DNA from: Hymenoscyphus infarciens
Taxonomy: Eukaryota > Ascomycota > Leotiomycetes > Helotiales > Helotiaceae
Assembly (NCBI GenBank): GCA_001414345.1
Contig: LLCB01000150.1
Coordinates: forward strand, 62,001-126,000
Length of the DNA: 64,000 nucleotides
Reading direction: 5' to 3'
A program made the position numbers and the translations under genes. Of the stretch, positions 22,523 through 32,599 are shown one piece after another. Positions within the stretch are counted from its first letter, which is position 1. Each line of letters begins with the position of its first letter. The notes below the pieces were generated by a model. It worked only from the letters and a program-made list of their open reading frames with translations. It searched no databases and was not told the DNA's origin.

Positions 22523-23452
22523 ATGCCAATAAACCAACCCTCCAACCAAATAAAACTAACAAACGTCTCCCTCGTCCGTCTCAAGAAAGCAAAGAAGCGC
22601 TTCGAAATCGCCTGCTACAAGAACAAAGTCCTCGAATGGCGCTCAGGAATCGAAACAGACCTCGACAACGTCCTTCAAATCGACAACGTCTTCCTCAATG
22701 TCTCCAAGGGTCAAACCGCCCCCTCAGCAGATTTGCAAAAAGCCTTTGGTGCAAAGACTCCGGTGAAGGATATTATTCTCGAGATTTTGAATAAGGGAGA
22801 GTTGCAGGTGGGAGAGAAGGAAAGAGCGGCACAGTTGGAGAGGGTGCATAATGAGATTGTCGATATTGTGGCGAGTAAATTGGTGGATCCGAGGACGAAG
22901 AGGGTTTATACTACGGGTATGATTGAGAAGGCACTTGAGATGTTGAGTTCGCAAGGGTCTCAGGCACAACAGGAGAAGACGGCTGCTGCTACTGCTGGAG
23001 ATGCTACTGCTACACCGGCTGTAGAAGGAGAGGCGAAACCAAAGGTCAAGGAGCATACTTGGACTGGTGTGTCTGCTACGAAGAGCGCGAAGAGTCAGGC
23101 TTTGGATGCTATGAAGGCACTTATCATCCACCAACCTATTCCTGTTGCGAGAGCTCGTATGAGACTACGGGTTACTTGTCCAACTGGTATCATCAAACAC
23201 GCCGCCAAATCCGTACCAAAATCTCATGCTGAGATCGAACATGGCGAGGAGAAAACCAAGGGTACCGTTAAGGATCATATTTTGAGTTTCATCGAGCAAG
23301 TTGAGCATCAGGATGTTGTTGGTTCAGAATGGGAGGTGACTGGATTTGTAGAGCCAGGTGCTTTCAAGGGCTTGGGAGATTTTGTTGGAAGTGAGACCAA
23401 AGGTCAGGGTAAAGTGGAGGTTCTTGAGATGGCCATTATCCAGGAGGATTGA
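22523..23452 (+). CDS. sdo1: ribosome maturation protein Sdo1/SBDS
   Basis: A single exon of 309 aa. SBDS acts in the cytoplasm with the GTPase Efl1 to remove Tif6/eIF6 from late 60S subunits, allowing subunit joining. The N-terminal SBDS domain is clear (FEIACYKNKVLEWRSG, DLDNVLQIDNVFLNVSKGQ), followed by the helical domain II (KDIILEILNKGELQVGEKER, DPRTKRVYTTGMIEKAL) and the ferredoxin-like domain III. The protein is about 55 residues longer than yeast and human forms because of an Ala/Thr/Gln-rich insert (about residues 145-180) between domains II and III plus C-terminal additions. ATG 22523, in CCACCATG context, is chosen over the in-frame 22277 ATG, whose 82-residue extension has no family counterpart. 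It is convergent with the S18 gene, 371 bp apart. Confidence 0.93.
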   Translation: MPINQPSNQIKLTNVSLVRLKKAKKRFEIACYKNKVLEWRSGIETDLDNVLQIDNVFLNVSKGQTAPSADLQKAFGAKTPVKDIILEILNKGELQVGEKERAAQLERVHNEIVDIVASKLVDPRTKRVYTTGMIEKALEMLSSQGSQAQQEKTAAATAGDATATPAVEGEAKPKVKEHTWTGVSATKSAKSQALDAMKALIIHQPIPVARARMRLRVTCPTGIIKHAAKSVPKSHAEIEHGEEKTKGTVKDHILSFIEQVEHQDVVGSEWEVTGFVEPGAFKGLGDFVGSETKGQGKVEVLEMAIIQED

Positions 23453-23823
23453 TCAAGTGGGTTTGAGAGCGGGTTTGAGGCTATATCGGGCGTATTATCG
23501 AGAGTGGACTTTGAGATTTTGACAATATTCCCGACTTGTCTGGTCAGATCCTCCTTCAGTAGTTAGTTAGCATAGCGAGCATAAAAATGAAATCTACAAA
23601 GCAAAGCGAGTCCTGTTCCATGATTCCATTCAATTTCATATCACATTGGATAAATCGTTGAAGTTTTATTTTTTGTTCCTTTGACTAGATGCAGTAGAAT
23701 ACACCGAGTTCTTGCTTCATGTCGAAAGAGCAGTAAAGCCAAATAATGCACCGGATACAGAAAGTATCAATCCATCGCAAAGCCACACTCCATCCGGCCG
23801 ATTTATCCCATTCCCATATGCGC

Positions 23824-24483
23824 TTAACCTCCCTTCTTCTTGGAGACACCGACAGTTCTACCTCTACGTCCAGTGGTCTTGGAGTGTTGTCCACGAACAC
23901 GGAGACCCCAATAGTGACGAAGACCACGATGAGCGCGGATCTTCTTTAGGCGTTCGAGATCGTCACGGAGCTTGGAGTCGACACCGTTGGCGAGGATTTG
24001 AGAGTCTTTGCCATCGACGATATCGCGTTGACGATTGAGGAACCAGGCTGGGATCTTGTATTGGGTTGGGTTTTGGATGATGGTGACGATTCGCTCGAGT
24101 TCTTCGGAGGTGAGTTCACCGGCACTGTACTCCCATATCAGCCTTGTTGTTCCGCGCATAATCTCCCACAACCTCCAAATATCCTCCCGAGGGCTTCTTA
24201 CCGCTTAGTCAAGTCGACATCGGCCTTCTTGCAAACCAAAATTGAATATCGGCGACCTACACCCTTAATCTGTTTGATGAAGTTAGGATCATATTCAATG
24301 TCTGATGAGGTTGTTGTGATGTTTGAGGGTGTCTCGAAGATATGGTGGGTATGCGACATGGAATTGAGGCTGGAAACGTACCTTGGTGAGAGCATATGGG
24401 GTGATGACACGACCGTCAACGTTGGTGTTGAGAAGTCGCAGGATGAACTGGAAGTTCGTCTTTTCTCCTGAGACGAGCGACAT
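23824..24483 (-). CDS. rps18: 40S ribosomal protein S18 (uS13)
   Basis: Exons 24483..24382, 24269..24202, 24124..23824 encode 156 aa, the normal length. The protein sits in the head of the small subunit and contacts the P-site tRNA and the large-subunit bridge. Exon 1 reads [20 protein letters not shown] and ends at YALTK. Exon 2 gives [20 protein letters not shown]; exon 3 gives [12 protein letters not shown] through [20 protein letters not shown] to the basic end SKKKGG. Introns are of 112 and 77 nt. The promoter to the right carries the motif shared with the L17 gene. High-level housekeeping expression is expected. Confidence 0.96.
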
Positions 24484-24552
24484 TTTGACGTTTGTCCTTG
24501 GAGTTGTATGAGGAGCAGAATTTTGAGGCTTCTCCAGATTGAAAGTACAGTG

Positions 24553-24585
24553 GTGGCCCGTGCTGGCGCCAAGGTGCTAGCGAGT
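24553..24585. promoter_or_regulatory. motif shared by two ribosomal protein promoters (S18 copy)
   Basis: TGGCCCGTGCTGGCGCCAAG and the following TAGCGAGT lie about 70 bp upstream of the S18 start. Nearly the same 33 bp recurs at 26,879-26,911 upstream of L17. The core TGGCGCCA is palindromic. Confidence 0.55.
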
Positions 24586-24968
24586 GCTTCATGTGATGTC
24601 TACCTTACCTAAGCTGGCTTCTGTCATGTGACTTATGCTCTCTACTCCTTTGCAGGTGCTCTTCAATGATTAGATCAACCCAAGTTCCAAATGTGAGAGA
24701 CAATATAAGTTTGTCATTCCAACTCTTTCGGGTAATTGAGTTGGTTGTTCTATTTTGTTGAAGAATTGAGATTATTGGTTCAATGATTGAATTTCTTCGA
24801 AAAGATGCAGGTGAACTGATACTAGAAATGTTTTACGAGTCAAGTGCTGTTTTTCTCTTCAAGTTTCTATTTCTGATACTTTAATTTAATGAGGCTCACG
24901 AAATCGTAGATGATAAAGGCACTTCTCTCGGATTCATTGTTTCCGTATTATATTCTAAAAGACTTCGA

Positions 24969-25860
24969 CAGTGTTTTGGGTTTCCCCGCCTAATCTGTTA
25001 TCCTATCCTTCCTTGACGATCCTTCTCCTTCCTGCCTCTATTTTGAGGCTATCCCGCCTGATCCTATCCTAATATATCACTTCTCCTAGCCACTCCGATC
25101 CTATTCCGAAATTTGTTCCGCCTATCCTTTCCTATCCGAGGTATCGGGGTGGCCTTTCCTAGCCTACAGGGGAGGCTAGGCAGGGTATATGCTAGCCTTA
25201 AATATATTACTTAGTCTCAGGCGTAACAGTCTATAGCGGGACCTAGTAAAGTAGGGTTTATTTAGGAGGCCCCGCTATAGACTGATTTACCTGGGACGAA
25301 GTAAATCAAGTACCTAGTGGAGCACTTAATTTAGTGCTGTTTACTCCCGTAAGCCCTTGTATTTGAGCCTCAACCAGTTCCTGATATAATAGAGGCAACT
25401 TAGTGTCTCTGAGCGTGGATTATTATAGACCGAAAGTTGTAAGGGAAGTGGAGAGAAAAGGACTTAGAAGGTAAGTAGTAGGATAAAGAGAATTAAGTTG
25501 TTACTAATCTGCTAGGATAATAAGTATAATATCTCGTCTTTTAGCAGCTTTAATAATATTATTGTTTTTAATACTTCTTAAATTAGTCTATAATATTAGT
25601 ACTTTTTATTGCTTTTTGCTTATTTTAATGTTTTTTACTTATATACTTCCTATCCTATCCTATCCTCCCTAGCACCTCTCCTTGCCTAGCCCCCTCTTTT
25701 GGTCTTCCTTGCCTCTCCTATCTAAATTTAGTATCTCTCCTGCCTAATTCAGCCTAGCCTGTAAGTGAAATTAGCCTATCCTCTCCTTTCCTGATAGAGA
25801 GGGGTAGCCTATCCTCTCCGGAGTGCTAGGCTGACCAAGGCGGGGAAAGCCAAAACACTG
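24969..25860. mobile_element. hAT-type non-autonomous transposon, 892 bp
   Basis: Ends are CAGTGTTTTGGGTTTCCCC and, as reverse complement on the right, CAGTGTTTTGGCTTTCCCC: over 20 bp with one mismatch. A perfect 8-bp target duplication GACTTCGA flanks it (24961-24968 and 25861-25868), which together with the CAGTG end is diagnostic of the hAT superfamily. Subterminal regions are crowded with CCTATCC and CCTAGCC words, typical of hAT transposase-binding arrays. No transposase frame is present. A second small MITE is nested inside at 25,208-25,303. Confidence 0.9.
25208..25303. mobile_element. TA-flanked MITE nested in the hAT element
   Basis: Terminal inverted repeats ACTTAGTCTCAGGC and (reverse complement of the right end) ACTTCGTCCCAGG match the MITE at 5,255-5,513. 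TA borders both ends. Internally an inverted pair AGTCTATAGCGGG / CCCGCTATAGACT forms a hairpin. At 96 bp it is much shorter than the other copy. Confidence 0.75.
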
Positions 25861-25868
25861 GACTTCGA

Positions 25869-26878
25869 GAAGATAGTTCTCAAATATTCGGTTTAGGCTG
25901 TTGTTTTTGTTGTCCATCTACTTAATCGAGAGTTACTCGGAGATTAGGATACTTTAGTTGATAAGTTTAAGTCTATTCCCTATAACAATTATTGCGGATT
26001 TGCTTTTGAAAATGAGATAATGCTTTGATGTGCATCTTTGAACCCGGTACAAATAGAAGCATAGGATTGCTTAGCGAGTTCCATGAAAGCACCTTCAATT
26101 CCTTCTATGAGACAATGCTGCCAAAATGTCCTAAATTCAAGGAGTGATTATGTTAGCTTTCTTGAACAATTGAAGTATTTTATACCAGGTAAAAAGAGAC
26201 GAAGTTCTACATGAATCTACCAAATCCGGAGCTGAAGAAGATGCCTTCAATCAAGATATAAATAGCATTTATCATCCTCAAAGTTCTATGACCGTGTCTT
26301 CCGATTTCTTGTCTTAGTTTCTATATCTTCTCCTCACAAGGAATTCGGATTTCCTCCTATTGATCTAGCCGGACAATCAACCTTCCAACTTCAGAACACA
26401 AGTATAGGCCGAAATCAAGCAAAGTTGATTGATTTATGTTAGCCTCGTAGAACAATTGAATTGGTTATTCCAAGTCACGACGGATGATCGAAACTTCCAT
26501 TCAGAGGATAAGAATAATCGTGGGAAGCTTTTCCCGGCTGGACCCATAGAGTTTGAATACTGACAAATAATAGACTCGTCTATTGAATTTTATTCAGTTC
26601 AGGAAAGACAAAGTAATTATAACAACTCTCAATGTTCGTCAACTTGGAATTTCAACTTAGTGCCCGGCTATGTATAGATTTTAGTACGCCAATATTTTTT
26701 AAAAATTCCATGAGCAGAAGGGTACTGGGCATAAGGATGGCAATTTCTAGGACCCCTATCTTCTTTCAAGTTTAGAGGATCAATTGTAACATGAAATTTG
26801 GAAGAAATTAAAACAGCTGTGATGTTGCATCGGTCAAGTGAGTGAAGACCAGAGTTTTTCGAAAAGTCGAGGTGGTGG
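25869..26878. other. intergenic between divergent ribosomal protein genes
   Basis: About 1 kb of unique-looking sequence of moderate A/T content with no coding signal. Together with the hAT insertion it separates the S18 and L17 promoters. Confidence 0.5.
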
Positions 26879-26935
26879 GGTGGCCCGTGCTGACGCCAAG
26901 GGATTAGCGACTGGATTTTGAGGGCGACACCCTAC
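26879..26935 (+). promoter_or_regulatory. L17 promoter: shared motif plus ACCCTAC box
   Basis: The motif TGGCCCGTGCTGACGCCAAG (26879 onward, about 115 bp before the start) repeats the S18 promoter motif. ACCCTAC at 26929-26935, about 80 bp before the start, resembles the HomolE box (ACCCTACCCT) known from fission yeast ribosomal protein promoters. An equal ACCCTACTTTT lies at 35,568 in the F-box promoter, so this box is not specific to ribosomal protein genes. Confidence 0.5.
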
Positions 26936-27014
26936 TTTTCGAGATTCTGCTGCGAACTTTCGTACCTCAAATTATACCCAACAACCATCGTCGCCGTCAC
27001 GCCAAATCGCAACC

Positions 27015-27772
27015 ATGGTCAGATACGCCGCGACCGAGATCCACCCTACGAAGAGCGCTCGCTCGAGGGGAGCTTATTTGAGAGTGTCATTCAAGAACAC
27101 TGTACGTCCCGCTCGCTGCGCAGAGATCTTCGAATTGAAAAATACTGATTGAACGGCGAAATTAGCGTGAGACCGCACAAGCCATCAACGGATGGAAGTT
27201 GCAACGCGCTGTTGCTTTCCTCGAGCATGTTAAGGAGAAGAAGGAGGCTGTCCCAATGAGACGTTATGCTGGTGGAACTGGACGAGCTGCACAGGGTACG
27301 AATCACGAAATACTACAATTGGGAGGGGCACATATTCGCAAAGGCAGAGGCTAATGGGGGTTAATTTCAGGCAAACAATTCGGTGTTTCCCGCGCAAGAT
27401 GGCCAGTCAAGTCCGCCGAGTTCCTTTTGGGTCTCCTCAAGAACGCCGAAGCCAACGCAGATACCAAGGGTCTTGATACCGGTAACTTGATCGTCAAGCA
27501 CATCCAAGTCAACCAAGCACCAAAGCAACGTCGACGAACATACCGTGCCCATGGTCGTGTAAGGATATCTAGACAGAAAGGTTAGAAGGAATGGACCGCT
27601 AACGAGAATCTAGATCAACCCATACATGTCCAACCCATGCCACATCGAGTTGATTTTGACTGAGGGTGAGGAGGTCGTTCAGAAGTCCGAGGCAGTTGCT
27701 GGTCGTGAGGCAGCACACTTGTCCTCAAGACAACGTGGTGCTCGTCAACATCGTGCTATCACCGCTGCATAA
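27015..27772 (+). CDS. rpl17: 60S ribosomal protein L17 (uL22)
   Basis: Exons 27015-27101, 27166-27295, 27371-27558 and 27614-27772 encode 187 aa, as expected. The protein lines the peptide exit tunnel of the large subunit. The start is [20 protein letters not shown]. Exon 2 begins [20 protein letters not shown]. Exon 3 contains [20 protein letters not shown] and [12 protein letters not shown]. Exon 4 begins [20 protein letters not shown] and ends in a basic tail ([14 protein letters not shown]). Introns are 64, 75 and 55 nt with GT-AG ends. It diverges from the S18 gene. Confidence 0.96.
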
Positions 27773-28697
27773 ATGGCTGTTTTTTATGGTTTGGGGCGCG
27801 AATGGGTTTCCTGATGACTGACGGTGTCATTATTGAAGACGCTTCTCTATGGGATGATATGTACTTCGGTAGCTTATTTGCTGGTCACCAAGGAGAAAAA
27901 ATGATTCATTAAAGCACATACGACGTTATGAGTGAGAATTGCATTTTTCATTTTTCGAGATTCGGCTCTGCATCCACTTGGATGGTGAAAGTTACAGAGT
28001 CAGTACATATTGTATTACAAAACCGCCAATCTTTCGTTTTTGAGTCTGCAATGGATGGATCAGTTTCCCATATATTCTTGTCTCCAATCTCGATGTGGCG
28101 AATGTGCTTACCTATGCCTTTATATATATCCCATCCTTGTCACCGGTCGAAGGGTAGCAGAGGGGCTTGGACAAGTTGTTTCTGGAACAATATCTCTCCA
28201 TCGTCGAGCATCTTGGTTCGAGTGTTAATGATATGACTACGGCTTCAATTTAACGCTCAAGTTCGATTTCTGCTGCTATACCTCTATCCTATTCCTTTGT
28301 CTAACATAAGCATTTTGGACGGACCGCTTTAACACTGTCCAGTTTCCAGAAGTGCTGTTTGATTAGGAGTGATTCGTACTTATTGAGATGTATTCTCAAA
28401 GGTCTTGAAGCCTTTTTACAGTCCCCTCGATAGTTCTTAATTGCATTAAATCAATTATTGTAGTTCTTTCAAATAACTACCCCCGGAGGAATAATTGACA
28501 ATGAACTTGTCTTCTCAGAGGAAGGTTTCTGTCCCAAAGAGTACTTTGACTTCACCAAATTCGCTCTTCTCCTCTCACAATAAGCCGATATTGCAACCAT
28601 GCTTGAGTGTTGGGAAAGTGTTAGGATTCAGTTCGGGGGAACGCGAGATAGCTACATGTTTTCCTTCCTATCTTTCAATGTCAAACCTACATATAAG
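27773..28697. other. intergenic, 3' side of the L17 gene
   Basis: Short overlapping frames (for example 27928-28236 and 28495-28710) show no family signature. The first few hundred bases should be the L17 3' UTR. Confidence 0.45.
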
Positions 28698-29380
28698 TAC
28701 GGCATCCTGAATCTACAAAGGTCTAAAAACGACGTAATCGTAAATGGCAAATCGTAAATCGCAAAATGTTACTATCTATAAGTAAAAAAGAGAATAATTA
28801 AATTCCCACACCCTCTTTCTCCCCTCTCCCCTCTCTCTATATTAAGACTAGATAGTCTTAACTATAGTAACTAGCTAATTAAAGAATAGAGTGGAATAAC
28901 AAGTATTACGTATATAGTAGTAACATCGCCCCCTTACTATCGCTCCCTTACTATCGCCCTCTTACTATCGCCCCCTTACTATCGTATCTTTACTACCTAT
29001 TCTCTAACTCTTATATCGTATTCTTCCTATTGTTTCTAGATAAATAAGGGAGTAAGAGGAAGAGGGGAAGAGGGGAAGAGGGGGCGGGGATTGTTTACTA
29101 CTTTAGCTAAACTCCTCTTACCTACGCTAGGAAAAACATTTCCTCTAAAATGTTTTTTTACTCCTACTCTCTTACCCCCTCTCTCCTACACTCTCATCTT
29201 CACTCTCTCGGTATACGTAATATATAAAAGAAAAGAATAAGGGGTAAGAGATTAAGCAGAGAGTAGAATATAATTTAAGATTCGCTATAGCTTTTAGAGG
29301 CTTTAGTTAATAAATACTTAACTTTTGCGATTTGCGATTTAGTCGTTCTTAGACTTTTGTACTTTTAGGACGCCCTGATA
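28698..29380. mobile_element. TIR element without coding capacity, about 680 bp
   Basis: The left end (GGCATCCTGAATCTACAAAG, then GTCTAAAAACGAC and two ATCGTAAAT/GCAAATCG words) mirrors the right end (GGGCGTCCTAAAAGTACAAA, then GTCTAAGAACGAC and ATCGCAAATCGCAAAA) over about 60 bp with mismatches. A TA dinucleotide is at both borders, though the left border is uncertain by a few bases. Inside is a CTTACTATCGCCCC tandem array (28,929-28,990) and a purine-rich GAAGAGGG tract. It is probably a degenerate Tc1/mariner-type MITE. Confidence 0.6.
28927..28992 (+). repeat. short tandem array, CGCCCCCTTACTAT units
   Basis: Four or five units of about 16-18 bp with no unique spacers between them. It lies inside the TIR element and is not a CRISPR array. 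Confidence 0.7.
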
Positions 29381-30157
29381 AGTCTTCTGTTTGCGTTCGA
29401 GATCATAAGTCTGCTTTCTTCTACGACCAAGAGGAGGCGGAAATAGACGGCAATAGCCAATACAGATTTATCAACTGCCCTCGTCTTTTGGTCTGTTTGC
29501 CCCTTGCGAACGCTTTTAGAAAATTGGCACCCCAGCCCCAATCTAGTCACTATCCTTTCTTCCTTTCTTCCTTCTCCGTAGTTTCTGCATCATTAGAATA
29601 CTTGAACCCCACTCCCTCTTAAAAATAATTGATACATAGCGAAGATAAGACAGTAACCACCGCTCTCTTTCCCAGGCGAGCTCTATTCTCGGTTTCTCTT
29701 TACAAATCACAATCATAGAACTCTATCGAAAGGGAACAACTCGGTTGGGTTGTTTGGTGCTTTTGAATTCTCAAATGACTTCCGAAAACAACTTCTACTT
29801 ATGCAAGATACAAGAGAACGTGTAAAATTATGTACGATGAAGCATTTGGAGCGGTAGCCTTGAGTACATAAGAGCCCAATAGTCCATCGTAGACTTACCT
29901 ATTTTACAAACTTGGAAGGTCCAGAAGAATTGAGTTCCTCATTGAGTTCCTCATAAAAGAGGTTGTTGATATCTGAAAATCGCAAAATTCCACAGACCTT
30001 CGTCTCCTCCAGGAAATCCAACTTTCCGAAACCGGTAATGTTCAGCTATAAGGAATATAGACTTTGCTCCAAAACCAGTCGTCGATTCAGCGGACGTAAC
30101 AGCACCAATACCTGCACTAACACTCGCTTAATACCTTGAACCATAATCTTCGTGCTT
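29381..30157. other. intergenic, no gene seen
   Basis: Unique-looking sequence between two TIR elements. Short frames only; no conserved domain can be read on either strand. Confidence 0.45.
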
Positions 30158-30165
30158 CGCCTAAC

Positions 30166-30683
30166 CAGTGTGGTGAATATATGCAGTTCTTAAAGAACTA
30201 ACTGAACTAAGTAGCTACTTAGGGTTCTTTTACTTAGTTTTAAGAGAACTGTCAGTTAGTTCGGTTTTAACAGAGCAGTTTTGAAACTATATATAAACCT
30301 TTTATAGTAGAATTTCTAGGGAAAATGTCTAGCTAATATACTTACTATATTAGATATATAGGTAATTTCTCCTATAAAAGATAAGCTAAAGACTATATAG
30401 CTTACTAATAAGAGTAGCAAAGGAGAGAAAGAGTTAATCCAAAAGTTTTATCTTAGCTTTAACTAAACTCTTAGAGATCTAACCTATTTTTCGATATCTT
30501 AGAGGGTTTTCCTAATAAACTACTACTCTTTTATACAGTTTTAGAAAACTAGAGTAGTGACTGTAGTTTAGTTTGCTCTTTTTCTACTTAGTTTTGATAA
30601 TATTCTTAGAACTGTGTACTGTTTTAGATTATCAAAAATAGCCTAAAAGTACGAGTACGCTAGTTGAACTTTTCACCACACTG
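30166..30683. mobile_element. hAT-like MITE, 518 bp
   Basis: The inverted ends are CAGTGTGGTGAA on both sides. Flanking octamers are CGCCTAAC (30158-30165) and CGCCTACT (30684-30691), six of eight identical, consistent with an old 8-bp hAT duplication. The interior has paired words (AGTTCTTAAAGAACTAACTG, TTTACTTAGTTTTAAGAGAAC) and is A/T-rich, without a frame. Confidence 0.7.
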
Positions 30684-30691
30684 CGCCTACT

Positions 30692-32599
30692 AATCTTTCG
30701 TGAATTGTAATGTACCACTGTGAAAAGAGCAAGTATTCTCAGAGCCAAGCCGTGTTTCTTAGACTAAAGATGGCACGTCCTCTCTCTTACTTGAGGACGT
30801 AATAGAAAGGCCTATACCACAACAGCGTCTCTCTCAATAGTCACTAATCAGCCCTCTTTCAAAGACCCCAGTTATTATTTCTTCAAAACTAAGGCAACCC
30901 AACCGTTTCATAAACCACGTCAAGCCCTTGAACGAGCGCGTCCATTATTAATTTCATTAATTTGGATATTGGTTATGATAATAAACGATTGAGACGATGA
31001 AAAAGTATACTCTCAAAACACTTCGAAACTTCCTCGGAATTACCGATCTTACCAGACTCCGAACAAGATTGTTAAAGACAGCAACCTTTACATAACAGGC
31101 AGAAAGCAAACTATTTCACTTCACTTCTGTTTAAGTGGATTTTCAATAGTGGCTAATAACTGAATCCCTTTTAAGAACTTACACTTTGCAAGTTATCACA
31201 CAAAACAAACAAAGCGACATGTGAAAGCTCACTAGCTATTTCTTATCTCGAATCCTTGCTACAGCGCTATTTAAGCAGAAAGTCCGAATTGCACTCTCTA
31301 GAAAGTTCGTCTTGAATAGCTCTAGACCAACTATAAAAAGTTTGCTGGAAGAAAAAGAAATTGTTCTAGACCTTCTCTAACAAGATTACTCATATCATTA
31401 AGAACCACTTCACTACTTAGCAACCTACAAAATGTCTTAGATATAATCTTATCTAGTCTGCGAATCACATATTACATTCATTTCCCGTCGACTAAGAGGA
31501 AACATACCTAAATCGCAAAAACGGATAATCGACTTGGCTACTAAAGTATGATATAATTCCTCTAGTTTTTCCAACACAAGATAATAAGACGATATCTATT
31601 AGCGATGCCGAAAATCCCGAAGTCTAAATACAGACACGTCAAACCCACTAGCAGAGCGTCATGGATCGGGACTGAAGGACCGCTTAAAGAGGCATAAACC
31701 CATTAACCATCCAAGCACGCGAGGCTTAATGAAGCGCGGCGCCAAGGAAAGTCCTCCGAATCTCCCCTAGCGCTATCAAAGATAAGTGGCGTTCCCACAG
31801 GGCAAGAACGTAGAGCTACCCCAAACCATCATACATTCGGGACGCTTAGCTCAATCGTTTGTTGAAACCCCGTACTCACCCACCATTCCCTCCCTGGCCA
31901 AAATAGCGCAAACGCCGTTGCTATGGTAAACGTAGGCTCAATGCGTAATTAGAGAGCCGTTGTGTTATGTGATGCCCCCTTCCCCAGGTCGTGGCGCCTT
32001 AGTTAACTTAGCAAAACCCCATAGTTCCCTAGCCAAAATAGCCGTTCCCCTAAACCAGCCACAATCCAACGACCGTCCCCTTAGACCAACAAACTATTGA
32101 CGCCACATCAACAGAACCTTCACATGAAAAATGACGACACTTCAAGCTGCAAAATGACATCGAATTACAATACTCTACATTCAATCACCTACACGGCTCG
32201 CTCTTTGGTCGTATCAAGACATCTACAAGTATACAAATACACAACACCTCATTTCCTCAATCATAAAAGAGAGAAGAAAACGAGAAGAAGCAAAAGAGTA
32301 AAAATCTCGAAGAACCTTACGTACGCTAGGTCGAAATATGACTACCGCTGTGAGCCTATCAAGCCATCGCATGAAGGAAAAGCCTGAGACAAAAGCCATA
32401 TGTATCGTCCAATCTCTCATGCACCCACCATCCATATCCCACCCGCGCTATGCTTTTAGACAAAAGAAGAAAATGAGAACATCATACATAATTCCATCAA
32501 CGTGAAGTGTAATTTGCGCAAAGAAAGAAACCACAAACGAGAAAAATCCAGGTTGCGAATTTCATCTCAGTTTCAGGTATGCCTCGGATTAAAAAGGTC
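30692..32599. other. intergenic, no gene seen
   Basis: 1.9 kb between the MITE and the F-box gene. A 96-codon plus-strand frame at 32,097 is antisense-overlapped by a 70-codon frame and shows no family features. The right end should be the 3' UTR of the minus-strand F-box gene. Confidence 0.45.

Noticed and set aside
28927..28992. Regular repeats resembling a CRISPR array
   Set aside because: Units are contiguous without unique spacers and lie inside a eukaryotic TIR element.
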